DNA from: Symsagittifera roscoffensis
Taxonomy: Eukaryota > Xenacoelomorpha > Acoela > Convolutidae
DNA: 64,000 nucleotides
Reading direction: 5' to 3'
NCBI RefSeq assembly: GCF_963678635.1
Contig: NC_087066.1
Span: forward strand, 23,861,609-23,925,608
Part shown: piece by piece, positions 29,451-40,819 of the stretch
Numbering within the stretch: position 1 is the stretch's first letter
Layout of the letters: the number at the start of each line of letters is the position of its first letter
Program-made: the position numbers and the translations under genes
The notes under the pieces: generated by a model
What the model saw: the letters and a program-made list of their open reading frames with translations, nothing else
Told to the model about the DNA's origin: nothing
Database searches by the model: none

Positions 29451-30861
29451 GTCCTACTCATCATTTCTCGTAGCGCTTCTTGTTCACACCAGTTACGAGT
29501 ACTTCCGTCCACTGCTGATATGAAGTTCAGGTGCAACACCGACCTCCTGTAAGCCTCCACCTTAACGTCAGGGAACGCAAACGTGACTGCTGGACCGTAT
29601 ATCAATGCTAAGGGATCGGTCCTCATAGCTAAGCTCAGGTCAGTTAGCAGGGGCATGCCCCCAGCATGACGTCGCACATCTTCCTCCCTCTGAATCGTTT
29701 CATCCTCTCCTGTTCCAAAGCGATTCTGCTGCAGGAGGTACTGGATGAGAGTATGTCGCAAATCTCTTATCTTATTCCAGGAATCCGTGGATCGCTTCAT
29801 GTCGAATTTCCTCGCGTTCTCCCTCATCTGCTCCTGATAGCGTGTCAAACTCATCAATCCTCCCAAGTTTCCATGTGTTATCGCGATCAAAGTTAGAAGT
29901 CAATCTAGTCCCAAATTCTGCACTCCTTAGGTGAGCAGTATCGCTGGTCCTCTCACGAAGATCTCTGCTCCAAACGTCACAAACAGGGCTAGTAATTCAA
30001 CGATCGATACTTCTACGACTGCTTGGAGGTATTCTTTTTTATCAGATACTGAGAAAGCGAGGGGTAATTTTTTGCCAAGAAGGACGCGGTCCATCCGGCT
30101 CCTAACCCTTCCAGCATGCTGTCAGTCCGGTCAAAGCCTTCTTCTCCCTTTACATTCTGTGTCCAGAAAGCTTCCAGGGTAACTTGGCATACTCTGTTTA
30201 CCAACTCGGCTGACTTCTCTTCGGCATTTTCCGTCAGGCTTACCTCTTTCACTAGGTAGGCATGGATTTTCCTGATCATCACTGGGCCTCGCACGAAAGC
30301 ATCCGCGCCCAATGCTGCTATTCGAGGGGTCAAGTGCAGCCACCGGTTAGCCTCTGGTTTCGTTCTCAAAACCAACGCTTCCAAGTGAGCTCTCGTCTCC
30401 TTGGATTTCTTTCTTCTCTAGCCTTCCTCCTTTACTTCCATAAATCATTTGACATCGCCAATTTGACATGGTCATCGTCAATTCCTGGTTTCAATTTGAG
30501 TTGTCGGCTGAAGTTGGACAGTTCCAACCCCAGTACTTCGTCTAACACTAACATATGTAGTGAATGGTTCGTTAGTCCTCGCATCGCATTCGAGATGTCA
30601 GACTACACCGCAGGCAATTTCGCCCTAAGTGGTCTTAGGTTCTTCATCTCTATTCCACGATTTGGGGCAGATATGATTAGATCATATTTCCCTTCCGAGA
30701 GTAACGCCACCATCGCGTGTACAAACTTCAGTCCATCCGAGAGGTGTGCATATCCCGGAGACAGTGCAAACACGGCTCCCGGTGTTATCTTGGTGAAGGT
30801 ACCTTCTTTCAGGGTATCTACTACTTCACCCATTGATTCGAGGATATCCTTTATAGCTGGT
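29417..30861 (-). pseudogene. 600-family C-terminal part, unit 1 (several frames)
   Basis: Pieces at 30833-30603, 30384-30013 and 29890-29417 match the A 600-aa protein from about residue 160 to its end and beyond: SPGYAHLSDGLKFVHAMVALL, ISAPNRGIEMKNLRPLRA, HAGGMPLLTDLSLAMRTDPL, IYGPAVTFAFPDVKVEAYRR. The N-terminal SGNH-like region is absent because the unit starts at a junction with the 836 family at 30861. Multiple stops and frame changes. Confidence 0.6.
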
Positions 30862-31967
30862 TACTCTAAAGAACCAAACATGCTGTAGAATCCTAGTGCA
30901 GTCACTAGATTCCCCTCGGTTCCTCCATGGCAATCTGCAATCAGTTCTGTTTCCGTTTTCGCCTTCATCACAATGTTCCCAAACAATATCGTCAATTGCT
31001 TGTGTGGTTTTTCCAGGGTCTTAACGCAATCCAGACCTCCACAGACACGACCTTCCAGTCCACAGACTTCTGCCAGACAACTACCAGGTTTGACTCAGTC
31101 TTCTGGTCTCCAGGGCCAGGCAGCTCTACTTTGTCTTCTCCGTTGCTCTTAGAGGCTGTCGTTCATCAAATTATAAATTATGTTCAGATCACGCAAGTTA
31201 CAGTCTGAGTTCAGTTCCCTCTGCACGTCTTGTGTCGCACGTAATATCGAATCAGCGTTGGGACTCGGACACCATGATGGTTTCATCAGTTCCTACACTA
31301 CCATCAAACTCGTTCTTAGCAATTCGTCCAAGAATCCCAATCCAAACTCCACTCGGTCGTCAGATTTTCGCACTGAAGGTGCAGTCACCTTTGCCTCCAA
31401 GACTAGTCCCATCTTGGTCTGCTGATTAGCAGCGCTTCTCATCGTTGCAATTCTTGACGTCCAGAATCTCAGCAACACTGCTTGCTCGTAGTCAAAGAAG
31501 CAATCGCGTATGTCTTCATTTATGAAGGGGTTGTACGCCATCCCTATGATTCCGGATACGTAACTGTATGATTTCTTCCTGATCGGTCCACAGTTTTCAC
31601 TGGATTTTGACAGTGCTCCCATGGATTCCTTAGTGAATCTCAGCTCCTTGTTTGAGAACCTCCTTATTTCGTCTACTTTCTTCATCGGTTCTAGTTCTAC
31701 GGGTTCTTTCATATTTACTCGCATTGGTTTGCTCTGATATATGTTCAAAACTGCTAGCAAGAGCAAGGCTTTCGCTCGTTCATCGCCTCCTCTTAGCATC
31801 TTGACACAAGTGTTCAATGCTGGCACTAAAATTTGTTCTATCATAAACCGAATGAAACTGAGAGCGTCTCTCCGCTTCGCGCACGCTACTGCTGCTCCTT
31901 CTTGGGTCATCAGATCTCTCACACTCGTCATTAAGAACACCTTTTCTACCTTCGATCTTTTCCTTTC
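30862..31967 (-). pseudogene. 836-family central part, unit 1 side
   Basis: Open 31940-31293 (215 residues: ALLLLAVLNIYQSKP, VDEIRRFSNKELR, YSYVSGIIGMAYNPFINED, FWTSRIATM), closed by an in-frame TAG at 31293-31295 where A has a Trp codon. Similarity goes on downstream to TALGFYSMFGSLE, then the sequence switches to the 600 family. The C-terminal third of the gene, including the HCLAQTVWYP region, is missing. Confidence 0.6.
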
Positions 31968-32711
31968 TTACGAATTATATTCCCCGCGAGTCAGTCCAAT
32001 CATGCACCAAGCGAAACTCAGTTGTAACTCTGTTCTCACATAGGGTATTGCTATTAGAGCGTGTATCTTCGGCGTGGTTCTCATCTCTTCTTCGAAGATG
32101 CCTTGCATCATCGTCTCCAAATAAACTTCCATGGCACTTTTGTCTTCGAGAGCCATTAAGTGTCCTCTGGCCGAATTTCTGTACTCTAACATCTCCATGT
32201 ATCCACCGGCGGGTTCATCAATCAATACCTTTTCCGACACTGTCAGTCGGTTATACTCCAGTGGTACGACGCTTTCCTTTTCGTGATTCATAGGAGACGG
32301 TTTGAAGACTTTAAGGGTACTCTCTCCACTTTGGCTGAATATCTCCATTTCTAACGTCGCTCCAGTCAGAGTGCGGTCACTCCTCTTGGTTTTGTAACTG
32401 GCTGATTTTATTCCTACCATGAGAATGGTTGGCACCATCGCTACGTCAGTCAACATCCTGTCTGCGCCAGGCAGTCGATCATCACCCTTTCCCAGATCCA
32501 AGGCTTCTTCGAAGCGTTTTCTTTTGGCTGAGTTGATAGCTTTTATCGAGATTTCGGAATCCAGCTTTGTTTTCCAGCTTTCCTCAATGTCACTTGCTGC
32601 CAATTTCATTTTCATTTCTTTAATCCTGTCAATCACCATCTTTGATCGGATCGTTCCTTTTCGGGTTCTTGACCCATATACCACTTCTCCCTTGTCTTCT
32701 TGCGGCGTCAT
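31968..32711 (-). pseudogene. 836-family N-terminal part, unit 2
   Basis: Near copy of 27188-28091, with a 106-bp deletion at 32097 that removes the ALVLSEMHAETIEQLVSLPW stretch and shifts the frame context. ATG at 32711 again overlaps the 212-family stop as ATGA. Confidence 0.6.
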
Positions 32712-33079
32712 CTTCTTAGGAGAGTTGCCTCACTTTCATCAGTGGCCGAGTGGACCAGCAACTCGCTCAATCTCCCTTCACACTCGTCGATTTTGCCAAG
32801 GACTTCCCGCATTAGTGGTCGGTTGAGACCTATTTTCAAGATAGACTGGGTTCCGTAGCTCTGAACTACTGTCCATACCTCTTCCATGAATGCCACTCTG
32901 TCCATTCTGCATCCCGTCCAATTTTCATGGTCTCTATGATGCACTTCCCACTCCTCTTCGGGCAATGTTTCCAAGAAAGGTACTCTGGCAGTGCCCTCTA
33001 TTCCTCCTCTTCTTGATGATTCCATCAGTAGCTTCTGTTCGGTGGTTTTAGAATTGCTCGGAGAGCTGCTCTCCGGCAA
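32708..33079 (-). pseudogene. 212-family segment, unit 2
   Basis: Copy of 28088-28459 with a handful of substitutions, all of which keep the frame open. The same length and same ATGA overlap show that unit 1 and unit 2 were duplicated after this frame arose. Confidence 0.55.
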
Positions 33080-33299
33080 AGTTCCGGTTCGTTCCCATGA
33101 AAGCCGACGGGGGTTTCAGCGTGGAAGTTTCCTCGTCTGCCGGATCAGTCGTCGCTTCCAACGTGTCCGTGCCGTTTTAAAAATCGCTGAGGAAACTGAA
33201 GTCCAGGCTGGACATCCCTCCTGTCGTAGCCTTATCGTCATCTTTCTCGGCTTGATCGGGATCCTGTTGCATAGGTTCTTCCGATCGACGGCTTGCTCC

Positions 33300-34055
33300 C
33301 TACCCATCGTCTCGTCTTGGATTCTTTCCTGAACTTGAGGGCGCTTTCTGTCCACCCCTTTCCCCATCAGGAAACTTCGGTACAATTAGTCTGCCAGCTG
33401 ACTGATCTTCCTCCTCTCCATGAACCTTTTTGGCTTCTTCATAGCCGAAGGGTGCTAGCATGGTTCTCGTCTGTAGTGTTCCTCCCACCGTTAACTCTGG
33501 TTTTACACTCGTTAAGATTAGGGAGGCTTCTGGCAAGTCAGCCTTGCCTCTCATGATCATAGGCGCTAGATCCAGTTTCGCCCATTCCTCGTCAAACCTC
33601 CCAGGCTTCGGAGTCGCTGTATTGTTCATTCGTCTCATCGTTGCTTCATCCGTGTAAGCAAACTGCGTATACTGCACCACTGCGGCATTTCTGCCCACAA
33701 AACACGGGTCCATCGTCTCAGAGAACTTCGCTACCCTCCTCTCATTGGTCTCAAAGGCTCTCAACCTAGGGGTTTGTACTACGGAGTCTGCTCCGAGCAA
33801 CATCCTTCTAATCAAAGGGAATTCCGGGATCTCTTCTGGCAGTTTCTTGTAGTCAAACCAGCCCTTCTTTTCTTCTCTCAACTTATGGTACGCTGCGGTC
33901 AGTCGAGGAATAAATGTGACTTCGCCGTTTGTTTTGTCGTCGAATCTTAGACTCCAGAGCTTCGGGAATACTTCAATGAGCCCTCTGCCCACTTCCCCCA
34001 TCCTGTCTCGGAAATGATCATCAAAGTTTCTGACGGTCATCCACGGCTCTGACAT
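33300..34055 (-). pseudogene. 411-family segment, unit 2
   Basis: Copy of 28680-29450. A single change makes a TAG just before the MSEPW segment, where unit 1 has a Lys codon, so the open frame starts later. Otherwise almost identical. Confidence 0.55.
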
Positions 34056-35482
34056 CTACGCGAATAACAAGTCCTACTCATCATTTCTCGTAGCGCTTGT
34101 TGTTCACACCAGTTACGAGTACTTCCGTCCACTGCTGATATGAAGTTCAGGTGCAACACCGACCTCCTGTAAGCCTCCACCTTAACGTCAGGGAACGCAA
34201 ACGTGACTGCTGGACCGTATATCAATGCTAAGGGATCGGTCTTCATAGCTAAGCTCAGGTCAGTTAGCAGGGGCATGCCCCCAGCATGACGTCGCACATC
34301 TTCCTCCCTCTGAATCGTTTCATCCTCTCCTGTTCCAAAGCGATTCTGCTGCATGAGGTACTGGATGAGAGTATGTCGCAAATCTCTTATCTTATTCCAG
34401 GAATCCGTGGATCGCTTCATGTCGAATTTCCTCGCGTTCTCCCTCATCTGCTCCTGATAGCGTGTCAAACTCATCAATCCTCCCAAGTTTCCATGTGTTA
34501 TCGCGATCAAAGTTAGAAGTCAATCTAGTCCCAAATTCTGCACTCCTTCGGTGAGCAGTATCGCTGGTCCTCTCACGAAGTTCTCTGCTCCAAACGTCAC
34601 GAACAGGGCTAGTAATTCAACGATCGATACTTCTACGACTGCTTGGAGGAATTCTTTTTTTATCAGATACTGAGAAAGCGAGGGGTAATTTTTTGCCAAG
34701 AAGGACGCGGTCCATCCGGCTCCTAACCCTTCCAGCATGCTGTCAGTCCGGTCAAAGCCTTCTTCTCCCTTTACATTCTGTGTCCAGAAAGCTTCCAGGG
34801 TAACTTGGCATACTCTGTTTACCAACTCGGCTGACTTCTCTTCGGCATTTTCGGCCAGGCTTACCTCTTTCACTAGGTAGGCATGGATTTTCCTGATCAT
34901 CACTGGGCCTCGCACGAAAGCATCCGCGCCCAATGCTGCTATTCGAGGGGTCAAGTGCAGCCACCGGTTAGCCTCTGGTTTCGTTCTCAAAACCAACGCT
35001 TCCAAGTGAGCTCTCGTCTCCTTGGATTTCTTTCTTCTCTAGCCTTCCTCCTTTACTTCCATAAATCATTTGACATCGCCAATTTGACATGGTCATCGTC
35101 AATTCCTGGTTTCAATTTGAGTTGTCGGCTGAAGTTGGACAGTTCCAACCCCAGTACTTCGTCTAACACTAACATATGTAGTGAATGGTTCGTTAGTCCT
35201 CGCATCGCATTCGAGATGTCAGACTACACCGCAGGCAATTCCGCCCTAAGTGGTCTTAGGTTCTTCATCTCTATTCCACGATTTGGGGCAGATATGATTA
35301 GATCATATTTCCCTTCCGAGAGCAACGCCACCATCGCGTGTACAAACTTCAGTCCATCCGAGAGGTGTGCATATCCCGGAGACAGTGCAAACACGGCTCC
35401 CGGTGTTATCTTGGTGAAGGCCCCTTCTTTCAGGGTATCTACTACTTCACCCATTGATTCGAGGATATCCTTTATAGCTGGT
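34037..35482 (-). pseudogene. 600-family C-terminal part, unit 2 (several frames)
   Basis: Copy of 29417-30861 in pieces 35454-35224, 35005-34520 and 34510-34037. The middle piece stays open longer than in unit 1 (161 against 123 residues) because a T run differs by one base at about 34660, showing that homopolymer indels account for some of the breaks. Confidence 0.6.
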
Positions 35483-36750
35483 TACTCTAAAGAACCAAAC
35501 ATGCTGTAGAATCCTAGTGCAGTCACTAGATTCCCCTCGGTTCCTCCATGGCAATCTGCAATCAGTTCTGTTTCCGTTTTCGCCTTCATCACAATGTTCC
35601 CAAACAATATCGTCAATTGCTTGTGTGGTTTTTCCAGGGTCTTAACGCAATCCAGACCTCCACAGACACGACCTTCCAGTCCACAGACTTCTGCCAGACA
35701 ACTACCAGGTTTGACCCAGTCTTCTGGTCTCCAGCCAGGCAGCTCTACTTTGTCTTCTCCGTTGCTCTTAGAGGCTGTCGTTCATCAAATTATAAATGAT
35801 GTTCAGATCACGCAAGTTACAGTCTGAGTTCAGTTCCCTCTGCACGTCTTGTGTCGCACGTAATATCGAATCAGCCTTGGGACTCGGACACCATGATGGT
35901 TTCATCAGTTCCTACACTACCATCAAACTCGTTCTTAGCAATTCGTCCAAGAATCCCAATCCAAACTCCACTCGGTCGTCAGATTTTCGCACTGAAGGTG
36001 CAGTCACCTTTTCCTCCAAGACTAGTCCCATCTTGGTCTGCTGATTAGCAGCGCTTCTCATCGTTGCAATTCTTGACGTCCAGAATCTCAGCAACACTGC
36101 TTGCTCGTAGTCAAAGAAGCAATCGCGTATGTCTTCATTTATGAATGGGTTGTACGCCATCCCTATGATTCCGGATACGTAACTGTATGATTTCTTCCTG
36201 ATCGGTCCACAGTTTTCACTGGATTTCGACAGTGCTCCCATGGATTCCTTAGTGCGCCTCAGCTCCTTGTTTGAGAACCTCCTTATTTCGTCTACTTTCT
36301 TCATCGGTTCTAGTTCTACGGGTTCTTTCATATTTACTCGCATTGGTTTGCTCTGATATATGTTCAAAAGTGCTAGCAAGAGCAAGGCTTTCGCTCGTTC
36401 ATCGCCTCCTCTTAGCATCTTGACACAAGTGTTCAATGCTGGCACTGAAATTTGTTCTATCAAAAACCGAATGAAACTGAGAGCGTCTCTCCACTTCGCA
36501 CACGCTACTGCTGCTCCTTCTTGGGTCATCAGATCTCTCACACTCGTCATTAAGAACACCTTTTCTACCTTCGATCTTTTCCTTTCTTCCGAATTATATT
36601 CTCCGCGAGTCAGTCCAATCATGCACCAAGCGAAACTCAGTTGTAACTCTGTTCTCACATAGGGTATTGCTATTAGAGCGTGTATATTCGGCGTGGTTCT
36701 CATCTCTTCTTCGAAGTATCGTAACACTACTGCTCTCCATGGAAGGCTCG
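35483..36750 (-). pseudogene. 836-family central part, unit 2 side
   Basis: Open 36727-35912 (271 residues) from ALVLRYFEEEMRTT-like sequence to the same in-frame TAG (35912-35914) seen in unit 1. Ends abruptly at about 36750, where it joins U3-like sequence of the LTR. So the gene's N-terminal third is missing here. Confidence 0.6.
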
Positions 36751-37690
36751 TTACGTGTCGTTCATTTCCAAAACGAAATTCTAAAAATTTACATGTCAGT
36801 TAAAACTAACCCTTCCCTATTTGTCCAATCGTTCAAATAACGTCGCTAATTCTTTGAAATCATCAATCTTCCCAGTTCGATGTTCTTTTTTCTGATCGAT
36901 AGAAATTCGATTGCGAAATTGCATTTTTGCACATTCTTGTCGAATATCACATACTCCCCGGACAGCCCGGTCAATGTCCTCATTGAGTCTCGTAGTCTTC
37001 ATCAAAATGGTACCGTGCAATCGAACAGAATTCAGAAAACGCATAATGTCACTTTTATCCACGTCATATCGACTCACTGCAGAATATAAATAGCCTTCCA
37101 AATTCTTTCACTAATCTGCATTTTCGAGGATATGACTTAGGATAAAACATCTTTTTAGACTTCCAACGTCTATGTCCCGATTTGAAACTCCCTCTCCTAG
37201 TTTTAAAAAGTGTAGGGAAGCAGGACAGTCCTGCCAACCCACAAACTAAAATTATCCTAGTATGCTTCTTCCCTTCGGAAATTTAGTTGTTACTGGCCCT
37301 GAATATTAGAATTAAGAAACTCGGTGGTTTGAAGGAATAATGAAATAATCTCCTTCTTCAAGAGATTACCCAAGCCTTTCATGTCACCACAAAGTGATCA
37401 GTCGTCCTAGTTGATTAAAAACAATCATGCAGGCTGTAATATTTTAATATATTCTTCACTCAAGCTTCTCTAAATAAATAGTAAATGTCTCTAAAGCCAC
37501 TAACTAAAATGATAATGCAAATTTATAAATACAACAAATTCTTTAATCTTCAAAACTCAACTAAATGTTTTCTTTTCAGTTTCAATTGCAAACTTAGCTG
37601 CTTTGTTTCTCATTTGAGTTTTTGTCACATACAAAACGATTCTGAGTTTTACCATCTTCTCTTTCGTCGTTTCTTTGTTTCCTCCTTTGT
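36751..37690 (-). repeat. U3 fragment of the element B LTR
   Basis: Aligns at roughly 85-90% with 55620-56510 of the B/D LTR, for example the GAGTCTCGTAGTCTTCATCA stretch and the block TTCGGAAATTT...GTTGT...GGTCCTGAATATTA. On its sense strand it follows a scrap of the 836 family, as expected for the start of a 3' LTR, but breaks off at 36750. It shows that B once had a normal 3' end. It includes a frame of 94 codons (37101-36817) without an ATG start. Confidence 0.7.
36817..37101 (-). other. Open frame inside the U3 fragment (94 codons, no ATG)
   Basis: Reads YSAVSRYDVDKSDIMRFLNS, then LHGTILMKTTRLNEDIDRAV. The B/D LTR (55922-55725) keeps a 65-codon frame with FAVSRRYDVDKSNF and CTILMKTTRLKKDIDRAV. 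The reading frame survives divergence and a one-codon insertion, which is suggestive, but the C LTR version (2641-2760) is not open and no start codon is seen at the head. It may be a captured gene remnant. Confidence 0.35.
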
Positions 37691-37800
37691 TTGCGTTTAG
37701 AAGTAATCGTACTTTTCATATCCACCGCTACGAAATGCACTGGGTATCTGCTCTTGCACATTGGAGCTACAGTTGATCCCACTAAATATCTCGCACCCGT
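37691..37800 (-). pseudogene. 836-family scrap between U3 and 411 family
   Basis: About 100 bp encoding MCKSRYPVHFVAVDMK-like sequence, matching D 57700-57790 (MCKSKYPVHFVAVDVK). It is joined on one side to U3 sequence and on the other to the 411 family at GGGTGCTAGC (about 37800). Deletion endpoints, not a gene. Confidence 0.6.
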
Positions 37801-38422
37801 CGGGTGCTAGCAAGGTTCTAGTCTGTAGTGTTCCTCCCACCGTTAACTCAGGTTTTACACTCGTTAAGATTAGGGAGGCTTCTGGCAAGTCAGCCTTGCC
37901 TCTCATGATCATAGGCGCTAGATCCAGTTTCGCCCATTCCTCGTCAAACCTCCCAGGCTTCGGAGTCGCTGAATTGTTCATTCGTCTCATCGTTGCTTCA
38001 TCCGTGTAAGCAAACTGCGTATACTGCACCACTGCGGCATTTCTGCCCACAAAACACGGGTCCATCGTCTCAGAGAACTTCGCTACCCTCCTCTCATTGG
38101 TCTCAAAGGCTCTCAACCTAGGGGTTTGTACTACGGAGTCTGCTCCGAGCAACATCCTTCTAATCAAAGGGAATTCCGGGATCTCTTCTGGCAGTTTCTT
38201 GTAGTCAAACCAGCCCTTCTTTTCTTCTCTCAACTTATGGTACGCTGCGGTCAGTCGAGGAATAAATGTGACTTCGCCGTTTGTTTTGTCGTCGGATCTT
38301 AGACTCCAGAGCTTCGGGAATACTTCAATGAGCCCTCTGCCCACTTCCCCCATCCTGTCTCGGAAATGATCATCAAAGTTTCTGACGGTCATCCACGGCT
38401 CTGATATCTTCGCGAATAACAA
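37801..38422 (-). pseudogene. 411-family segment of the main B copy
   Basis: Open 38422-37801, nearly identical to 28855-29450, ending at the deletion junction near 37800. The high identity with units 1 and 2 shows that this is the parental region from which the tandem units were copied. Confidence 0.6.
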
Positions 38423-40187
38423 GTCCTACTCATCATTTCTCGTAGCGCTTGTCGTTCACACCAGTTAAGAGTACTTCCGTCCACTGCTGATATGAGGTTC
38501 AGGTGGAACACCGACCTCCTGAAAGCCTCCACCTTTACGTCAGGGAACGCAAACGTGACTGCTGGACCGTATATCACTGTCACGAACTCCGTGGCTCCTC
38601 CTATCAATGCTAAGGGATCGGTCCCCATAGCTAAGCCCAGGTCAGTTAGCAGGGGCATGCCCCCAGCATGACGTCGCACGTCTTCCTCCCTCTGAATCGT
38701 TTCATCCTCTCCTGTTCCAAAGCGATTCTGCTGCAGGAGGTACTGGATGAGAATATGTCGCAAATCTCATATCTTATTCCAGGAATCCGTGGATAGCTAC
38801 ATGTCGAATTTCCTCACGTTCTCTCTCATCAATCCTCCCAAGTTTCCATGTGTTATCGCGATCAACGTTAGAAGTCCATCTAGTCCCAAATTCTGCACTC
38901 CTTCGGTGAGCAGTATCGCTGGTCCTCTCACGAAGTTCTCTGCTCCAAACGTCACGAACAGGGCTAATAATTCAACAATCGATACTTCTACGACTGCTTG
39001 GAGGAATTCCTTTAATCAGATATCGAGAAAATGAGGGGTAATTTTTCGCCAAGAAGGACGCGGTCCATCCGGCTCCTAACCCTTCCAGTATGCTGTCAGT
39101 CCGGTCAAAGCCTTCTTCTCCCTTTACATTCTGTGTCCATAAAGCTTCCAGGGTAACTTGGCACGCTATGTTTACGAACTCGGCTGACTTCTCTTCAGCA
39201 TTTTCGGCCAGGTTTACCTCTTTCACTAGGTAGGCATGGATTTTCCTGATCATCACTGGGCCTCGCTCGTAAGCATCCGCATCCAATGCTGCTATTTGAG
39301 GGGTCAAGTGCAGCCACCGGTTCGCCTCTGGTTTCGTTCTCAAAACCAACGCTTCCAAATGAGCTCTCGTCTCCTTGGATTTCTTTCTTCTCTCTCCTTC
39401 CTCCTTTACTTCCATAAATCATTTGACATCGCTACGATTACTCAATGGTCATCGTCAATTCCTGGTTTCAGTTTGAGTTGTCGGCTGAAGTTGGACAGTT
39501 CCAACCCCAGTACTTCGTCTAACACTAACATGTGTAGTGAATGGTTCTTTAATCCTCGCATCGCATTCGAGATGTCAGACCACACCGGATGCAATTCCGC
39601 CCCCTTAGTGGTCTTAGGTTCTCCATCTCTATTCCACGATTTGGGGCAGATATGATAACATCATATATCCCTTCCGAGAGCAACGCCACCATCACTTGTA
39701 CAAACTTCAGTCCATCCGAGAGGTGTGCATATCCCGGAGACAGTGAAAATACGGCTCTTGGTGTTATCTTGGTGAAGGCACCTTCTTTCAGGGTATCTAC
39801 TACTTCACCCATTGATTCGAGGATATCCTTTATAGCTGGCCATACAGCATCTTCGGCTGTCGTAGGCTCTCTGAGTCTGCTCAGGAAACCCCTACTGTGT
39901 AGATGGTCGTTCTTGCCAGCAAATACGATTGTGATTGGGTTCATTTCTGTCTGTCGTTGTACCCCGATTGCCATTGACACCGACTGCATTAGATCCAGGT
40001 CGACCGCTGCCAACATTATAACATCAGGCCAAAACAGAGACTTGGAGGTATATACGAAGTCTGAGCTCGCGACTATCATAATCTTTGCCTTCCTCATCTC
40101 TGCTTTGTCATACGCCGCAAAGATGGTCTCGTCTTTCTTAATCGCCTTCAATCCACCGTACCTCTGAACATCACCTACTTGATTCAC
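38389..40187 (-). pseudogene. 600-family protein of element B
   Basis: Pieces 40187-39549, 39415-38972, 38763-38389. The first is the best B view of the N-terminus: MIVASSDFVYTSKSLFWPD and IVFAGKNDHLHSRGFLSRL, the SGNH-like motifs also seen in A, then SPGYAHLSDGLKFVQVMVALL and ISAPNRGIEMENLRPLRG. The other pieces carry the helical C-terminal half (GGMPLLTDLGLAMGTDPLAL, VIYGPAVTFAFPDVKVEAF). Frame changes near 39550 and 38800. Function unknown. Confidence 0.65.
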
Positions 40188-40749
40188 TTTTTTTCGGAAA
40201 CGCTTTTTCTTTTACGTGACCCCGGGGTGATTTTATCTGCCTGAACATCTTTACATGTTGTCCTATTGGTGCCCTCGTCGTCAGGAATCTTCCGGGTCTT
40301 TCTTCACAATTTCCTTCATCGTGATACAGTTTCACATCTTGCAATGGTCTTGCATTTACTGGACCCATTGTATTGTTTGAGGGCAGTCCCTCTAAGTCGG
40401 CAAATCTCAAGGCGCTGGTGGAGCTGAAGTTTATGCCAGCTGCTATCAACCAATCCACGCCTGTTATTGAATTCAGTCCGTTGACGGATAATCTCGCTCC
40501 ATTCAACATCCTCATGGCATCTGGTGCAAATCTCACTGTCTGAAGATTCAAATTCATCAGGTCTTGTTTGTATACGTGCCAGGGAGAAGGTATTGGCCTC
40601 GACCACATCACAGAGCTCCTGCCTGGACGTCGCTCCTCTCCGCTGGTACCTGTTGTCTCTGATCTTGTCTCTGATCTCGAGGTGCTGGTCGTCTCCGCGG
40701 TCGGATTGACAGGTCCTATTCTTCGTCTTAGATGGACGGTTCTTCTCAT
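40171..40749 (-). pseudogene. Linker segment between SGNH and 600 family, element B
   Basis: 192 residues: a Ser/Thr/Arg-rich stretch with repeated SRSETRSETTG, then MWSRPIPSPWHVYKQDLMNL, a helical ADLEGLPSNNTMGPVNARPL and a basic end. A has the MGPINYRPL counterpart at the end of its 278-aa frame; D has both halves (62112-61894, 61867-61430). Overlaps the next frame by 17 bp. Confidence 0.6.
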
Positions 40750-40819
40750 TGGCGCTTCCCCAATCGATCTTGTACATCTGTCCTTTGCCCTGGCTCGCTA
40801 GAGCGTTGCGGCCTGTAGG

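Larger units (their letters stand above)
27188..36750 (-). repeat. Tandem array of 4.6 kb units in element B
   Basis: 27188-31913, 31914-36533 and 36534-36750 (partial) are head-to-tail copies with a period of about 4,620 bp and about 1% mismatch. Unit 2 has a 106-bp deletion at 32097, which makes the local offset 4,726. Each unit contains, in sense order, the 600-family C-terminal part, 411, 212, and the 836-family N-terminal part. The junctions at about 30861 and 35482 join the 836 family to the 600 family near the short sequence GCTGG. It may be unequal exchange in the genome or an assembly artefact next to the gap. Confidence 0.9.
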
